A stretch of 64,000 bases of DNA from Candidatus Villigracilis saccharophilus (GCA_016709305.1 JADJNA010000055.1:186001-250000); one strand, 5' to 3'. Positions 29,581 to 40,273 are shown, counted from the first letter of the stretch. Made by a program: numbers and translations. Notes: generated by a model not told the origin, from the sequence alone.

Positions 29581-30344
29581 ATGATTCTCGATTTATTCAA
29601 ACTTGATAACAAGGTTGCACTGGTCACTGGCGCAGGGCGCGGATTGGGACAGGCGATGGCGATTGCCCTCGCCGAAGCCGGAGCCGATGTGGCTGGGTTG
29701 GATGTTCTTCCTCTCGACGAAACTGCAGCCCGTGTGCAAGCGCTCGGACGACGCTTCCTGCCGCTCAACGCAAATCTACTGGAAGCGCACGCGGATGATA
29801 TGACCAAAGTGATCGAACAGGTGGTGACTGGTCTGGGTAGTTTGGATATTCTCATCAACAATGCGGGCATCATCCGACGCGCGCCGGTTTTGGAATTCAG
29901 CGAGAAGATTGGGATGATGTCATGCAGATTAACTTGAAGGCAGTCTTTCTGCTCTCACAAGCCGCGGGACGAGTGATGGTCAAGCAAAGCAAAGGAAAAA
30001 TTATCAATATTGCCTCGATGCTTTCGTTCCAAGGTGGTATTCGTGTGCCATCATACACGGCTTCAAAAAGTGGCGTGGCAGGTATTACACGTCTCATGGC
30101 AAATGAACTGGCCGGCAGTGGCCTTAATATCAATGCAATTGCCCCGGGTTATATGGCCACTGACAACACCGCTCCCATACGTGCAGATGCAGAGCGCTCC
30201 TCTTCCATTCTCGACCGGATCCCAGCCGGACGATGGGGTGAACCCGCCGACCTTATGGGAACAGTCGTATTTCTTGCCTCTGCCGCCTCCGACTACTTGA
30301 ACGGCGCCATCGTGCCAGTTGATGGTGGTTGGCTCACACGCTAA
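29581..30344 (+). pseudogene. kduD: 2-deoxy-D-gluconate 3-dehydrogenase (KduD-type SDR), one frameshift
   Basis: ATG 29581 directly after the preceding stop. Features are TGAGRGLGQAMA (about residues 16-27), NNAGII, and after a shift at about 29905-29920 the segment WDDVMQINLKAVFLLSQAAG. Catalytic YTASKSG and the C-terminal AGRWGEPADLMGTVVFLAS and VDGGWLTR follow. Length after repair is about 254 residues, exactly that of KduD. The KduD family interconverts 3-deoxy-D-glycero-2,5-hexodiulosonate and 2-keto-3-deoxygluconate with NAD(H). Its neighbours supply the step before (KduI/IolB) and the step after (KdgK), so the assignment rests on both sequence and context. Confidence 0.82.
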
Positions 30345-30361
30345 TTCCACTGGAGAAATTA

Positions 30362-31811
30362 ATGAATAATCCCTATCAACTTTTCATTGACGGAGTCTGG
30401 CGTGATGGTTCACTGGCACGCGAGTTCCGGTGATTAACCCTGCCACCGAAGAGGCCTTTGCAGAAGTATGTTGGGGCTCGCCAGAAGATGCAAACTCGGC
30501 AGTGGATGCGGCTGAAAGAGCGCTCACTAGTGAATGGTCAACCTGAGTCCGACCCGCAGAGGACGTTTTCTTTTTGCAGTAGCCGCGTCCGTTCGGCGGA
30601 ATTCGGCGGAACTGGCTGTGCTCTTTAGTCAAGAACATGGAAAACCGCCTCATCAAGCCGCAGGTGAATTGGAAGATGCTGCCCGCTACCTCGAATATTT
30701 TGGTGGGTTGGCAGATAAGTTGTCAGGGGCTGACCATTGATCTCGGACGGGGCAACTTGATTACGTCCTGCGTGAACCGTTGGGGGTGACAGTCCACATC
30801 GCGCCGTGGAATTATCCATTGGATATTTTTTGTCGCAGTGTCGCACCGGCTTTGGCAGCGTGCAATACTTGCGTGGTCAAACCAGCAGAAGAGATTTCAC
30901 TCGTCACACTTGCCTTGACGCGTCTGTTTCAAGAAGAGGGAATTCCGGCTGGGGTGCTCAACGTGATTCCCGGGTCTGGTTCGTTGTTGGGTCCGGTGCT
31001 GACCGAAGACCCGCGTGTACGCGGCATTGTTTTCACGGGTTCAGTGGTAACGGGGCGCAAGGTGCTTCAATCTGCGGCGCGCAACATTACGCCGGTGGTC
31101 TCGATGGAACTTGGTGGCAAGGCGGCTTCGTTAGTCTTTGTTAAGGATGCAGCGGAACTGGATGGTCCTGCGGGCGGCGCGGCAGGCGCGATGGCTTGGA
31201 ATGCCGGGCAATCATGCGGTCAGCGTTCACGTTGGTATGTGCGCCGTGATCTCTATGAACTCTTCATTGAAAAAGTCATCGAGCGCGTGCGCGGCTTGAA
31301 GGTTGGTCCGTTCACTCAGCCTGGTGTCCAGCTCGGTCCGCTGGTATCGAAAAAACATTACGACAATGTCATGAACTATATCCGTATCGGCATTGAAGAA
31401 GGTGCACAACTGATTGCAGGCGGTGGACGTCCGGAAGGTGTCGGTGAAAAAGGCTACTTCGTCGCGCCAACTGTTTTTGCTGATTGCAACAATCGTATGC
31501 GCATCGTCCGCGAGGAAATCTTTGGACCCGTCATTACGATCATCCCCGTGGATAGTCTTGACGAAGCGCTTGCGCTTGCAAACGACAACATGTTCGGACT
31601 TTCCTCCGAGATTTGGACCAGCGATCTCACCATCGCTCACTCGGTCGCATCCAAGCTTGATGTTGGTCATGTGACGATCAACGGTTCCGCCGCCTTTGGC
31701 TTTGAAGTCCCGTTCGGTGGCGTCAAACAAAGCGGTTTGGGTCGCGAGGGCGGACCGGAAGCAATATTAGCTTATACGCGTTTGAAGAATGTTTGGATCA
31801 ATCTCAAGTGA
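30362..31811 (+). pseudogene. NAD(P)-dependent aldehyde dehydrogenase, frameshifted in the N-terminal third
   Basis: ATG 30362 with GGAG upstream: NPYQLFIDGVWRDGS, the usual ALDH start, breaks at about 30420, again at about 30540-30560 and at about 30735-30780. From 30780 to TGA 31809-31811 the frame is clean: APWNYPLDI, FTGSVVTGRKV, the catalytic glutamate in SMELGGKAA, the nucleophile Cys in NAGQSCGQRS, EEIFGPV and PFGGVKQSGLGREGG. The Cys context and the family type resemble succinate-semialdehyde or alpha-ketoglutarate-semialdehyde dehydrogenases. In a uronate cluster a semialdehyde or lactaldehyde substrate is plausible, but not shown. Confidence 0.8.
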
Positions 31812-31822
31812 ATGAGGAATAA

Positions 31823-32852
31823 ATGAAAATTGTTACCTTTGGGGAGATCATGCTGCGCCTTGCCCCACCTGGCTTCCAGCGTTTTACACAGGCGCGTACA
31901 TTTGAAGCCACCTACGGTGGGGGCGAAGCGAATGTCGCTGTCTCACTCGCCAACTATGGGGAAGCAGTAGAGTTCGTCACTCGTCTACCCAAGAATGAAT
32001 TGGGTGATGCAGCCTTTTCCAGCCTGCGAGGACTCGGTGTTGGAACGAATCATATTTCCCGTGGTGGTGAACGCATTGGGATTTATTTTCTGGAAGCCGG
32101 AGCCGCTCAGCGCGCGAGTAAAGTGATCTACGACCGCGCTGGATCAAGCTTCGCAACCATTCAGCCTGGCACCATGGACTGGAAAAGTATCTTCGCTGAC
32201 GCCGATTGGTTCCACTGGACGGGGATCACACCTGCCGTTTCACAAGGTGCGGCTGAAGTTTGCCGCGAAGCAATTCTTTGCTCGTGAAATGGGTGTGACT
32301 GTTTCAACAGATTTAAATTACCGCGCCAAACTTTGGAAGTGGGGGAAAATCAGCCAGTGAAGTAATGAGCGATTTGGTGAGTATGTGTGATGTGGCACTG
32401 GGCAACGAAGAAGATGCTGAAAAAGTCTTTGGCATCCACTCTCCTGAAAGTGACGTTACCTCAGGCAAGGTGGACGGTGACCATTATCGCTATGTTTGCG
32501 AAAAACTTGCAGAACGATTCTCTTCACTCAAGACCATTTCCATCACATTGCGTGGTTCGCTTTCAGCGAGTCACAATACCTGGTCTGGTGTTTGTGGCGC
32601 AATGGTGATTTTTTCTCTGCTCCCACTTATGACATCCTCCCGATCATTGATCGTGTAGGTGGCGGCGACTCTTTCATGGGTGGGTTGATCTATGGCTTGC
32701 GTAAATATCCGACAGATCCACAGAAGGCGTTGAATTTTGCAGCAGCCGCTGCATGTTTGAAGCACAGCATTATCGGCGACTTCAACGCGGTTAGCGTTGC
32801 TGAAGTAGAAACCCTGATGGGTGGTGATGCTTCGGGGCGCGTTTCAAGATAA
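31823..32852 (+). pseudogene. kdgK: 2-keto-3-deoxygluconate kinase (PfkB family), frameshifted
   Basis: ATG 31823 begins KIVTFGEIMLRLAPPG and GGGEANVAVSLANYG, typical of KdgK. The frame is lost at about 32275, again at about 32355 and at about 32545-32600, then finishes cleanly. VGGGDSFMGGLIYGL, near 32655-32700, is the PfkB signature with the catalytic Asp. The repaired length is about 340 residues. KdgK phosphorylates 2-keto-3-deoxygluconate to KDPG, the substrate of the aldolase encoded next. The breaks are all single-base, and the order kduD, ALDH, kdgK, aldolase is coherent, so the pathway was intact in the organism or its near ancestor. Confidence 0.82.
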
Positions 32853-32905
32853 CCACATGCAGGGGTGCAGCATTGCTGCGCCCCTACTATCGAAAAGGAT
32901 TTCCT

Positions 32906-33928
32906 ATGGCTCGTTTTATGCGTTTGGATGTTACGAATACACTGCTTGACACCGGCATCTTGCCGCTTTTTTATAACAGCGATGTTGAGACTGCGATTGA
33001 ACTTGTAAATGCCTGTGTCCGCGGTGGAGCGCGAGTAATTGAATTCACCAACCGCGGTGAAATGGCGTATCCAGTTTTTACTGAATTGGTTAAATATTTT
33101 GCCAAGGCAGATCCATCTGTGATCTTAGGCATCGGCTCGATTCTCGATGCGCCTACTGCGGCATTGTTCATCACTTCAGGCGCGAATTTTATCGTCGGAC
33201 CAAGTTTCAATCCAGAGATTTCACGTTTGTGTAATCGCCGCAAGATTTTGTATTTACCTGGTTGCTCCACCGAGAATGAAATCACCACAGCCGAAGAATT
33301 AGGCGCTGAGATTTGCAAGATCTTCCCTGGCGAATCAGCTGGCGGAGCTGGTTTTATCAGCGCGGTGATGGCACCATGTCCGTGGCATCGCCTACTCCCC
33401 ACTGGCGGTGTGGATGCCACTGAAGCCAGTATAAATGAATGGATCAAAGCCGGGGCTGCTGTAGTTGGGTTGGGTAGCAAGCTGATCTCAGCGCAAGCGG
33501 TTAAGGATAAAGATTGTGATGGCATTACTGCAAAGACTGCACAGTGTGTAGGTTGGGTACAGTCGGCGCGTGGCATGTCAATCTTTAGTGGGGTAGAGCA
33601 CATTGGATTGTATGCGCACAAATCTGACCCCGCGACTCTCAGTGCCTGGTATGAGCAGACCTTTGATCTAAAGAACAAGGAAGGCAACAGCTCGTTTTTT
33701 GTGTCAGGCTCCGGGTCGTGACGAATCGAAGTTCCCAAAGTCAGTGCAGATGCTCAAGTGCATATCGCTATCCGCGTTACCAATTTTGAAGCCGCAGTTG
33801 CGAATCTACAAGCCAAAGGCATCAGTTTGAAAGATGTCTCCATCAAGCCTGAATCCAAATCTGGTTATTTGGATGTTGCTGACCCTGAAGGTAATCTGGT
33901 TCATTTGTTATGGCCGCCAAAAAGGTAA
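32906..33928 (+). pseudogene. KDPG aldolase fused to a VOC/glyoxalase-type domain, in-frame TGA between
   Basis: ATG 32906 with AAAAGGATTT upstream. Residues 1-225 are a KDPG/KHG aldolase: IEFTNRGEMA with the conserved Glu, LGIGSILDAPTA, GPSFNPEIS, the Schiff-base region CKIFPGE (Lys) and LLPTGGVDATE. From about residue 232, VEHIGLYAHKSDPATLSAWY starts a VOC domain. The frame meets TGA at 33719-33721 and then continues in the same frame as RIEVPKVS, HIAIRVTNFEAAV and DPEGNLVHLLWP to TAA 33926-33928. The C-terminal half of the VOC fold needs the part after TGA, so readthrough or sequence error (GGA to TGA) is likely. The aldolase makes pyruvate and glyceraldehyde-3-phosphate. Confidence 0.8.
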
Positions 33929-33953
33929 AATGGGTCTTTGAGGAGATTACTTA

Positions 33954-36588
33954 ATGCCGGTTAAACATTTACACTTTGTATCCAGATTGATGAGGGTAGC
34001 TCTATTGGTGAGTCTAATTTTGGGCGTTAGCCAGCCTGTGTTGGCTCAAACTGGAGGACCGTTGGCTCCGCCGGAAATTCCCGGCGAAGCGGTATATATT
34101 CCATTTCCAGTTAACATAACTCTTGATGGAAAACTTGATGATTGGGAAAATGTGCCCGTACAAGTTGTAACAAAAGGTGTAGCTGCCAGTGCAGTGCCGG
34201 GTGAAAATGGTCCTTTCTCTTTTGCAGTCGCGGCGGATAACCAGAACTTCTTACATCACCATGTCCATCACAGATAAGACCATCATTACCGGAAAACACG
34301 AAACAAACTTTTGGAATGAAGACTCTCTTGAGTTTTATTTGAATATGAGCGGCGACCTAAATCCCCCTGCCTACGCTGATGGTATCTTTCAAGTTAATAT
34401 TAATCCAGGAGATATTGGCAATATGGATGCAGCCAGATTGACACTAAGTGGACGCAATTCAGAACAAGCTCCGATAAGTGGTTTGTCTTTATAACTGCAG
34501 ATGGCTGGGGTTTTGAAGCTGCTTTGCCGATACTTTTCAAGCCATCCGGGCTGGAAATCGGTTTTCAAGCGCAAGCCAACGGCGCTAGTCAATTGGATCG
34601 AGATATTAAACCATCTGGTCCAATGCCGATACCCTTGATAATTCATGGCAATATCCATATTTATTCGGGGGCATTATTTGTTGAAGTGGGGCGCACAGAT
34701 GTTCCCACGTCAGTGCCGCGTGAGGTTGTGTCCACAGCCATGTCAACTCCTGCCCCTTTCACGTCGCGCCAGCAGATAAGTGTGAATCAAGTCGGCTACT
34801 ATCCCGGTGCAATTAAAATAGCAGGTCTGGCGTCAAATCGCAAAAGCCCGTGGATTGGGTGCTCAAAGATGGAGCGGACAAATTGTATTAACAGGCAAAA
34901 CAAAAGTAATGGATTTTGATGGCGCTTCTGGCGATACCGTACATCGAATCGATTTCTCCGCATACGTCACGCCCGGTAAGGGATACACCTTGGAAGCCGA
35001 TGACCATAAAAGTGACCCTTTTGAGATCGGTAAGACATTGTATAGTACTTTGAAATTGGATGCCTTGCGTTACTTTTATTTGAATCGCAGCGGCATTCCG
35101 CTCGAAGAGCCCTATGCAGGAGAGTGGGTGCGGCCAGCCGGACACGTGAGTGACAGACAGGTTTCCTGTTATGTTGGTGTCGATTCTGCGGGTCAAAGTT
35201 GGCCTGCCTGTGATTACAAACTCAATGCATCCGGTGGCTGGTACGATGCCGGTGACTATGGCAAGTATGTAGTCAACGGCGGCATTGCGGTGTGGACTCT
35301 GTTGAATGCATATGAACGCAATCCATCTGCTTTTGCCGATGCGACGTTGAATATCCCCGAAAGCGGAAACGGTGTGCCGGACATTTTAGATGAAGCACGC
35401 TGGGAAATGGAATTTTTACTGGCTATGCAAGTGCCTGAAGGTCAAGCATTGGCAGGTATGGCACATCACAAATTGCACGGAGTCAAATGGGATGCAATGC
35501 CCGTTCTGCCGCCTGCCGAAAGCGATACCCGCTTCCTCTTTCCTCCCTCGACAGCTGCTACATTAAATCTAGCGGCCACTGCAGCTCAGTGTGCGCGCAT
35601 CTGGAAAAATGTGGATGCAGATTTTGCGGCGCGTTGTTTGACCGCCGCAGAAAAAGCCTGGCAGGCAGCGAACGCGCATCCTGATATGCTGGCGGCTGAA
35701 TTTCCAGATCTGGGTGGCGGCGCTTACGGTGACAGCAAAGTATCGGATGAGTTTTACTGGGCGGCGGTGGAGTTGTATCTCACCACAGGTAATCTGGATT
35801 ATCAGAAATTCTATACCAAATCAGAAAATAATTTATCAGCTCAAGCGATGTTCTGGGCTGATACAGCATCACTAGGCACCATCTCATTGGCTGTGGTAGG
35901 GCAGGATACGGCGGCGCAGGCATCCCTAGTCAAAGCTGCTGATGATGTTATGGCTATTATGTATGCTGAATCAAATGGCTATCTCTCGCCCCTTTCATCA
36001 AATAATTATCAATGGGGCTCCAATGCAGATGCACTTAACCGTGCCATTATGCTGGCATTGGCTTATGATTTCACCAGCGAAGCACGTTATTTGGATGCCG
36101 CAACTGAAGTGATGAATTACGTGCTGGGGCGCAACGCAGTAAACTTCAGTTTCGTCTCCGGCTATGGCACGCAGTCTCTTGAGCATCCGCATCACCGCTT
36201 CTGGGGAAACCAGCCAGAGAATGGTTTCCCGCCTCCTCCGCTAGGTGCATTATCGGGCGGACCCAATGGCAACCCAACCGACCCCGCCGCCATTGATGCT
36301 GGCTTGGTTGGCAAACCGCCAGCAAAAAGCTATGTGGATGATATTGGATCGTTTTCCACCAACGAGGTAGCTATTAACTGGAATGCTCCATTAGCCTGGG
36401 TAGCGGCGTATTTGGATGACGCTAATCGCCCGATTCTGTCCGATGAACAATCGCCAGCAACTGATAATCCTATTCAATCAATTCAGCCTCAAGCGAAGCG
36501 GGGTTTCTTGTGGTTTGCCATATTGGGTGGAGTGATTGTCTCTGGATTGTTGGTTGCCGTGAATATCTGGCGGCGGCGCCAAGCTTGA
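33954..36588 (+). pseudogene. Secreted, membrane-anchored GH9 endoglucanase with CBM9-like N-terminus, frameshifted
   Basis: ATG 33954 starts a clear signal peptide (cleavage near PVLAQ). Next is a CBM9/DOMON-like module (DGKLDDWENVP, NFWNEDSLEFYL), broken into at least three frames between 34250 and 34660, then an Ig-like CelD N-terminal domain (SVNQVGYYPGAIKIAG). From 34920 on the GH9 barrel is in one clean frame: SGGWYDAGDYGKYVVNGG with the catalytic Asp pair, a HPHHRFWG segment, and SFSTNEVAINWNAPLAW with the acid Glu. The C-terminus has a single hydrophobic helix followed by WRRRQA, a cell-surface anchor. GH9 enzymes cut beta-1,4-glucans, so this is a different substrate from the uronate genes. 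Confidence 0.82.
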
Positions 36589-36659
36589 AACTATAAGATT
36601 TAGGTTTATCCTGATGCTACTTGTGCTCTAAGATCGCTGGTCCTATAAACAATGCCCGA

Positions 36660-36682
36660 AATGGAACTCGCGGTGCATAACT
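36660..36682 (+). repeat. Short repeat (partner at 39885-39907)
   Basis: AATGGAACTCGCGGTGC followed by RTAACT occurs here and at 39885 in the same orientation. The two copies bracket the gene remnants and the Rieske oxygenase. Confidence 0.5.
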
Positions 36683-36704
36683 ATTTTTCACCAGTGCCTG
36701 CATT

Positions 36705-36890
36705 TTATTGATTTTCAAAGATCACTGTTCGGTCGCGCCTGGTAAACTTGGCGTTGAACATGGCTTTGTCTACCCGGCTGAACAGGGCTTCCACGGTTTC
36801 GGCTTGCTGACCGTGGATCATCTCGACGATACCCATGCTGAGTGTAACGGATACATTTCCTTTTTCAACTGTGATGCCCGTGCCCGCATT
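36705..36890 (-). pseudogene. C-terminal fragment of a GGDEF (diguanylate cyclase) domain
   Basis: On the reverse strand about 60 codons read GITVEKGNVSVTLSMGIVEM, then TVEALFSRVDKAMFNAKFTRRDRTVI and a stop at 36705-36707. This is the end of a GGDEF domain (the VTLSxGI strand and the ADxAMYxAKxxGRNRV helix). The signature GGDEF motif and everything upstream are missing; the frame is closed by a stop just upstream of the fragment. No c-di-GMP synthesis is possible from it. Confidence 0.65.
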
Positions 36891-37076
36891 TCAAGTGTCA
36901 GCCTTGGCCAAAGCAACGCGAGCACACCATATAGAATCGCGATCCCACCACGCTACCTCCCCTACCCACCATTTACGGAGTTAATTGTCAACACAATTTT
37001 CTCCATAACAACGAATTTTATGTATAAAGCTCTTCTGCTCCGGACCGGACACAGGAGAGTAAAAAATATTTTTTTC

Positions 37077-37596
37077 CTAGTAGGTCATTACAATATTGTT
37101 TTCGACAGACGACACACCCGGTGTGCCCCAGGCAGAATAATGGGCTTCTTCTTTTTCCTGCCAGGTATGGGCTTTGCCTTGCAATGTCACTTTGCCATCG
37201 TGAACTGTCACGGTAATTTTCCTGGCATCCGACATTGAATTATGTTTGAAAGAGTTTTCGATAGTGGTTTTTATTTCCACTTTCAACCGTTACCATTGAC
37301 CTGGTCACTTGGAACAACAACATTCCAAGCGAGGGCATTCAAAGTAGTTTCTGCAATATCAGTATACGTATGCTCGCTGTTAAAAGGCAGGTTAACTAAG
37401 AGTTCTTCGGCGATGGCCTTTACGCCAGCAACACGCCCAGCAACTTTTTCAGCCGAGTGTTTTTCAAAAGCGGCACATTGCCGCTAAGGGTAATCACACC
37501 ATCTTTGGCTGTAACGCCGATCTCTCCGCCAGTGATATTTGGCGCACAATTGATCTCATCCTGTACATCATGTTGTAATTCCGAGTTAGTTTTCAT
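37077..37596 (-). pseudogene. BON-domain protein remnant, shortened and frameshifted
   Basis: Reverse strand, start ATG at 37596 (KTNSELQHDVQDEINCAPN). The first BON domain (IGVTAKDGVITLSGNVP, then VAGVKAIAEELLVNLPFNSE) is followed by ALAWNVVVPSDQVNG, but the second BON domain is reduced to a few codons. The third (KVEIKTTIENSFKHNS, ITVTVHDGKVTLQGKAHTW, PGVSSVENNIVM) is complete to TAG at 37077-37079. Cytoplasmic three-BON proteins of about 215 residues are the normal form; here about 173 codons remain. At least two frame changes are needed. BON domains bind membranes or small molecules; stress-related roles are usual. Confidence 0.7.
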
Positions 37597-38008
37597 ATCA
37601 TTTTCTCCACTTATTTTCTACAAAAAAATTGATGGTAACATCAAGGTAATTTACCGCTTACTTAAATATGTCACAAACCTTCCCTCGCCACATCCATTGA
37701 CAGAGGGATGTGGGTCTCCGACACCTGGAGGAGGCGAAAAACATACGCTCATTCGAAAATTGCAGTATGATCCAAAGACCCTACTGCATCCTTTAATTCA
37801 AGGGCAACGTGCCACTCTGTTGAACCAGATATGAAAGGCTCCGGTTATATTTTTTTAAAACTGCAAATCTTTTTTGGGGTTCGTAGCAGTTGCTTATTTG
37901 AGCGGAAAATCATCTGACATCGAAGTGAAGTTCATGATCCCATTCGTTTCGATGGCACCGATGCGTCCATCACCGTGTCTTCGCTAAAAAACAAGCCCTG
38001 GAGAAAGT
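37597..38008. other. Gap without a recognisable gene
   Basis: About 410 bases of mixed composition. Two short open frames exist but neither shows family features. The last 50 bases contain GGAGAAAGT before the ATG at 38009. I see no terminator, repeat or RNA gene here. Confidence 0.6.
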
Positions 38009-38543
38009 ATGAAACGCATTCTCGTTTTGATCGCAGATTATGGATATGGACATCACAGCGCAGCTATTGCGATTTCGGAGGCGCTGCAGGAAACTCATGG
38101 AGAGGATTGTGTGGTGGAAATCGTTACCCCCTGGATGACGAGCGCGCCGCATCAATTTTGCAAGATGAACAGGTAAATTACGATCGAATCATTCGTGAGA
38201 TGTCGGATTTATACAAACTGGGATATCGAGTCAGTGATAGTGCAGCTGCAAGCAGCCTCATCGAGAGCACCATGAGACCCTTGTTATTCAATCTTTACGT
38301 AATGTCGTAGGCCGGCATCAACCACTGGACAGAAAACCGGCAATGCTGATTATGTCGTCAGTGGAAACGCCGGGGATCTCGCCCGCGATCCAATGGAAGT
38401 TCTCGAGGTAATGTGTCTTTGGGTTGGAAAAAGAGGAAGAACTTAATAATACGCGGAGCCAAAATGCTCGCAATCTGGGGCAACCCCTGGCAGCTTATGA
38501 TGTAGCCGAGTTGATCTGGAGCGCATCGAATGATCCCAATTAA
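38009..38543 (+). pseudogene. MGDG-synthase-like glycosyltransferase remnant with large internal deletion
   Basis: ATG 38009 reads KRILVLIADYGYGHHSAAIAISEALQ, the N-terminal motif of monogalactosyldiacylglycerol-synthase-like glycosyltransferases. After a shift it reads LDDERAASILQDEQVNYDRI and MSDLYKLGYRVSDSAA. The middle, including most of the nucleotide-sugar site, is missing. From about 38340 only the end of the protein appears (GNADYVVSGNAGDLARDPMEVLEVM, ARNLGQPLAAYDVAELIWS) to TAA 38541-38543. The family is about 380-400 residues; under 180 codons remain. Such enzymes make glycolipids, a known trait of Chloroflexota. This copy is dead. Confidence 0.65.
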
Positions 38544-38706
38544 GATACTCCCTTAGGATGCGATGGCGCATTCACGGTTAGTGTAGCGAAGGGATATAAA
38601 TTTAGCTGTGCGCCTGAATTGCTCAGGCACTTCACCGACACCTTATCACATTAGAAACACTATACACCTCTAGTGAACCATTTTTTGTAGCCCAATAAGG
38701 AATATC

Positions 38707-39695
38707 ATGATCCCCAACCAATGGTTTGTCATTCTCGAATCCGAACGAAGTCAAAAAAGGGAAACCTATCGGCTTCACACGCATGGGCGAAAAGATCGTT
38801 GCATGGCGCGACAGCAACGGGAAACTATCCGTGATGAGCGATTTGTGTCCGCATCGCGGTGTGGCGCTCAGTGTCGGCGAAGTGAATGGCGACTGCATTC
38901 AATGTCCATTTCACGGTTTTGAATACGATACCAGCGGAGACTGTAAACTGATCCCGGCCAATGGACGCGATGCCAAGCCTCCCAAAGCCATGCACGTCAA
39001 GACTTATCTGACGCGCGAAGAACACGGCTTTATTTATTTATGGTGGGGCGAGCCTCAGCAGGAATATCCGCCCGTTGCGTGGTTTGAATCCGTCGGCGAG
39101 AATATGGTCTACACCACCCTGCGCGACCATTGGAAGTGTCATTACTCGCGCGCCATCGAAAACCAATTGGATGTGGTACACCTGCCCTTCATCCACCACA
39201 ACACTATCGGGCGTGGAAACCGCACGCTGATTAATGGTCCCGTAACCACGGAAGAAAGCAAAGGCAAAGGCGATCACCTGCTCAATGTGTGGGTCTACAA
39301 CGTGTTGGACAATGGGCAAAAACCAACCAAGCCCTCCGATATGCCCGAGCCGACCCGCCGCCCCTTCCTGCAATTTCATTTTCCCAACCTTTGGCACAAC
39401 TGGATCGCAAGGCATTCGTATCATCCTGGCGTTCACCCCAATTGACGATGAAAATACCTTGATGTATGTGCGTTACTATCACACCACGCGCACGCCGATC
39501 CTGCGTCAACTGATGGGATGGGGTGGCAGTTTGGCAAACCTGGTCGTCGAGCGACAGGATCGGCGTGTGGTCAATACCCAGCGTCCCACGCGCTCTGACT
39601 TGAATATCAGCGAAATCTTGATTCAAGGCGATCAACCCATTGTGACGTATCGCAAGCGTCGAAGGATGTTGATTGAAGAAGGAACATTGGAGTAG
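38707..39695 (+). pseudogene. Rieske-type (ring-hydroxylating/PaO-like) oxygenase, two frameshifts
   Basis: ATG 38707 gives IPNQWFVILES, then a one-base shift at about 38742 leads to KKGKPIGFTRMGEKIVAWRD. The Rieske cluster motifs CPHRG and CPFHGF are at about 38850 and 38911. The mononuclear iron site is expected in ENQLDVVHLPFIHHNTIG (about 39160-39210), with the 2-His pattern. A second shift at about 39410 leads to LAFTPIDDENTLMYVRYYHT and the end at 39695. The whole protein is about 329 residues, typical for single-component Rieske oxygenases acting on aromatic, steroid or tetrapyrrole substrates. No ferredoxin or reductase partner is nearby. Confidence 0.8.
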
Positions 39696-39884
39696 TAACA
39701 TGTTGCTGTGCTTGCTACTTCCTTCATCCGCTCTAAATTATAGGTAAAACAAATGGAAAGGGAATGAGTACCGGATTAAAACTTACGAGATGAAAATGAT
39801 TTTCGAAAGTATAGATTTCCCCAAAGCGGATGGTTTTCTGTAGCTATACGATTTTGCGATAGCGGGTTTGTTAAGATTTCCAAT

Positions 39885-39907
39885 AATGGAACTCGCGGTG
39901 CGTAACT
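39885..39907 (+). repeat. Short repeat (partner at 36660-36682)
   Basis: Second copy of AATGGAACTCGCGGTGC plus GTAACT. The surrounding 39696-40178 region is AT-rich and contains only a 110-codon open frame at 39921-40253 without family features; I regard this stretch as non-coding. Confidence 0.5.
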
Positions 39908-40178
39908 TTTTGGCATACTAATGATAAGTTCAATTTTGAACCCTTTTGGGGCTGTTTTCGTAACTCGTCGCAAAAACATGATGAATGTCATGAGATACTT
40001 GTTGCGTTTTATTACGGTTTTTAATGCTGCGTGCTCAGGTCACAAGATTTTTCGAAAAAAACTAAAACTAGACTGGCGATATTCATACCCAAAATCCAAA
40101 AACCAAACGGATGAAGAAACTTGCACAGGGTTCATTCGAAATTGGGACATAGAGACTGTCAAGCAATTGATGGGCATT

Positions 40179-40273
40179 TTGTTAAAGTCGAGACAAATGT
40201 CTTCTTCTGTCCACTCGTGTCACGAAGAGAACTGTTTTTCTTCACGAATCTAGGCGGATGAGTAGCTAGCACA
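40179..40273. repeat. Dispersed repeat, copy B (partner at 6159-6259)
   Basis: Same orientation as copy A, from TTGTTAAAGTCGAGACAAA to AGCACA, including the GACAAATGTC dyad. It stands directly upstream of the group II intron-like sequence and is not followed by a Crp-type gene. The 34 kb between the two copies contain the damaged carbohydrate region. Confidence 0.6.

Noticed and set aside
33719..33721. TGA in the KDPG aldolase-VOC gene as a second selenocysteine codon
   Set aside because: The position is not a Cys in the family pattern and no hairpin with a suitable loop follows; a GGA to TGA change is simpler.
36708..37238. 176-codon forward open frame
   Set aside because: It is the shadow of the reverse-strand GGDEF and BON remnants, which show real family motifs.
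39921..40253. 110-codon forward open frame before the intron remnant
   Set aside because: Composition is AT-rich without domain pattern or ribosome site, and it runs through the dispersed repeat.
6159..40273. Integrative mobile element bounded by the direct repeats
   Set aside because: No integrase, transposase, relaxase or phage gene lies between them, so only the repeat itself is reported.
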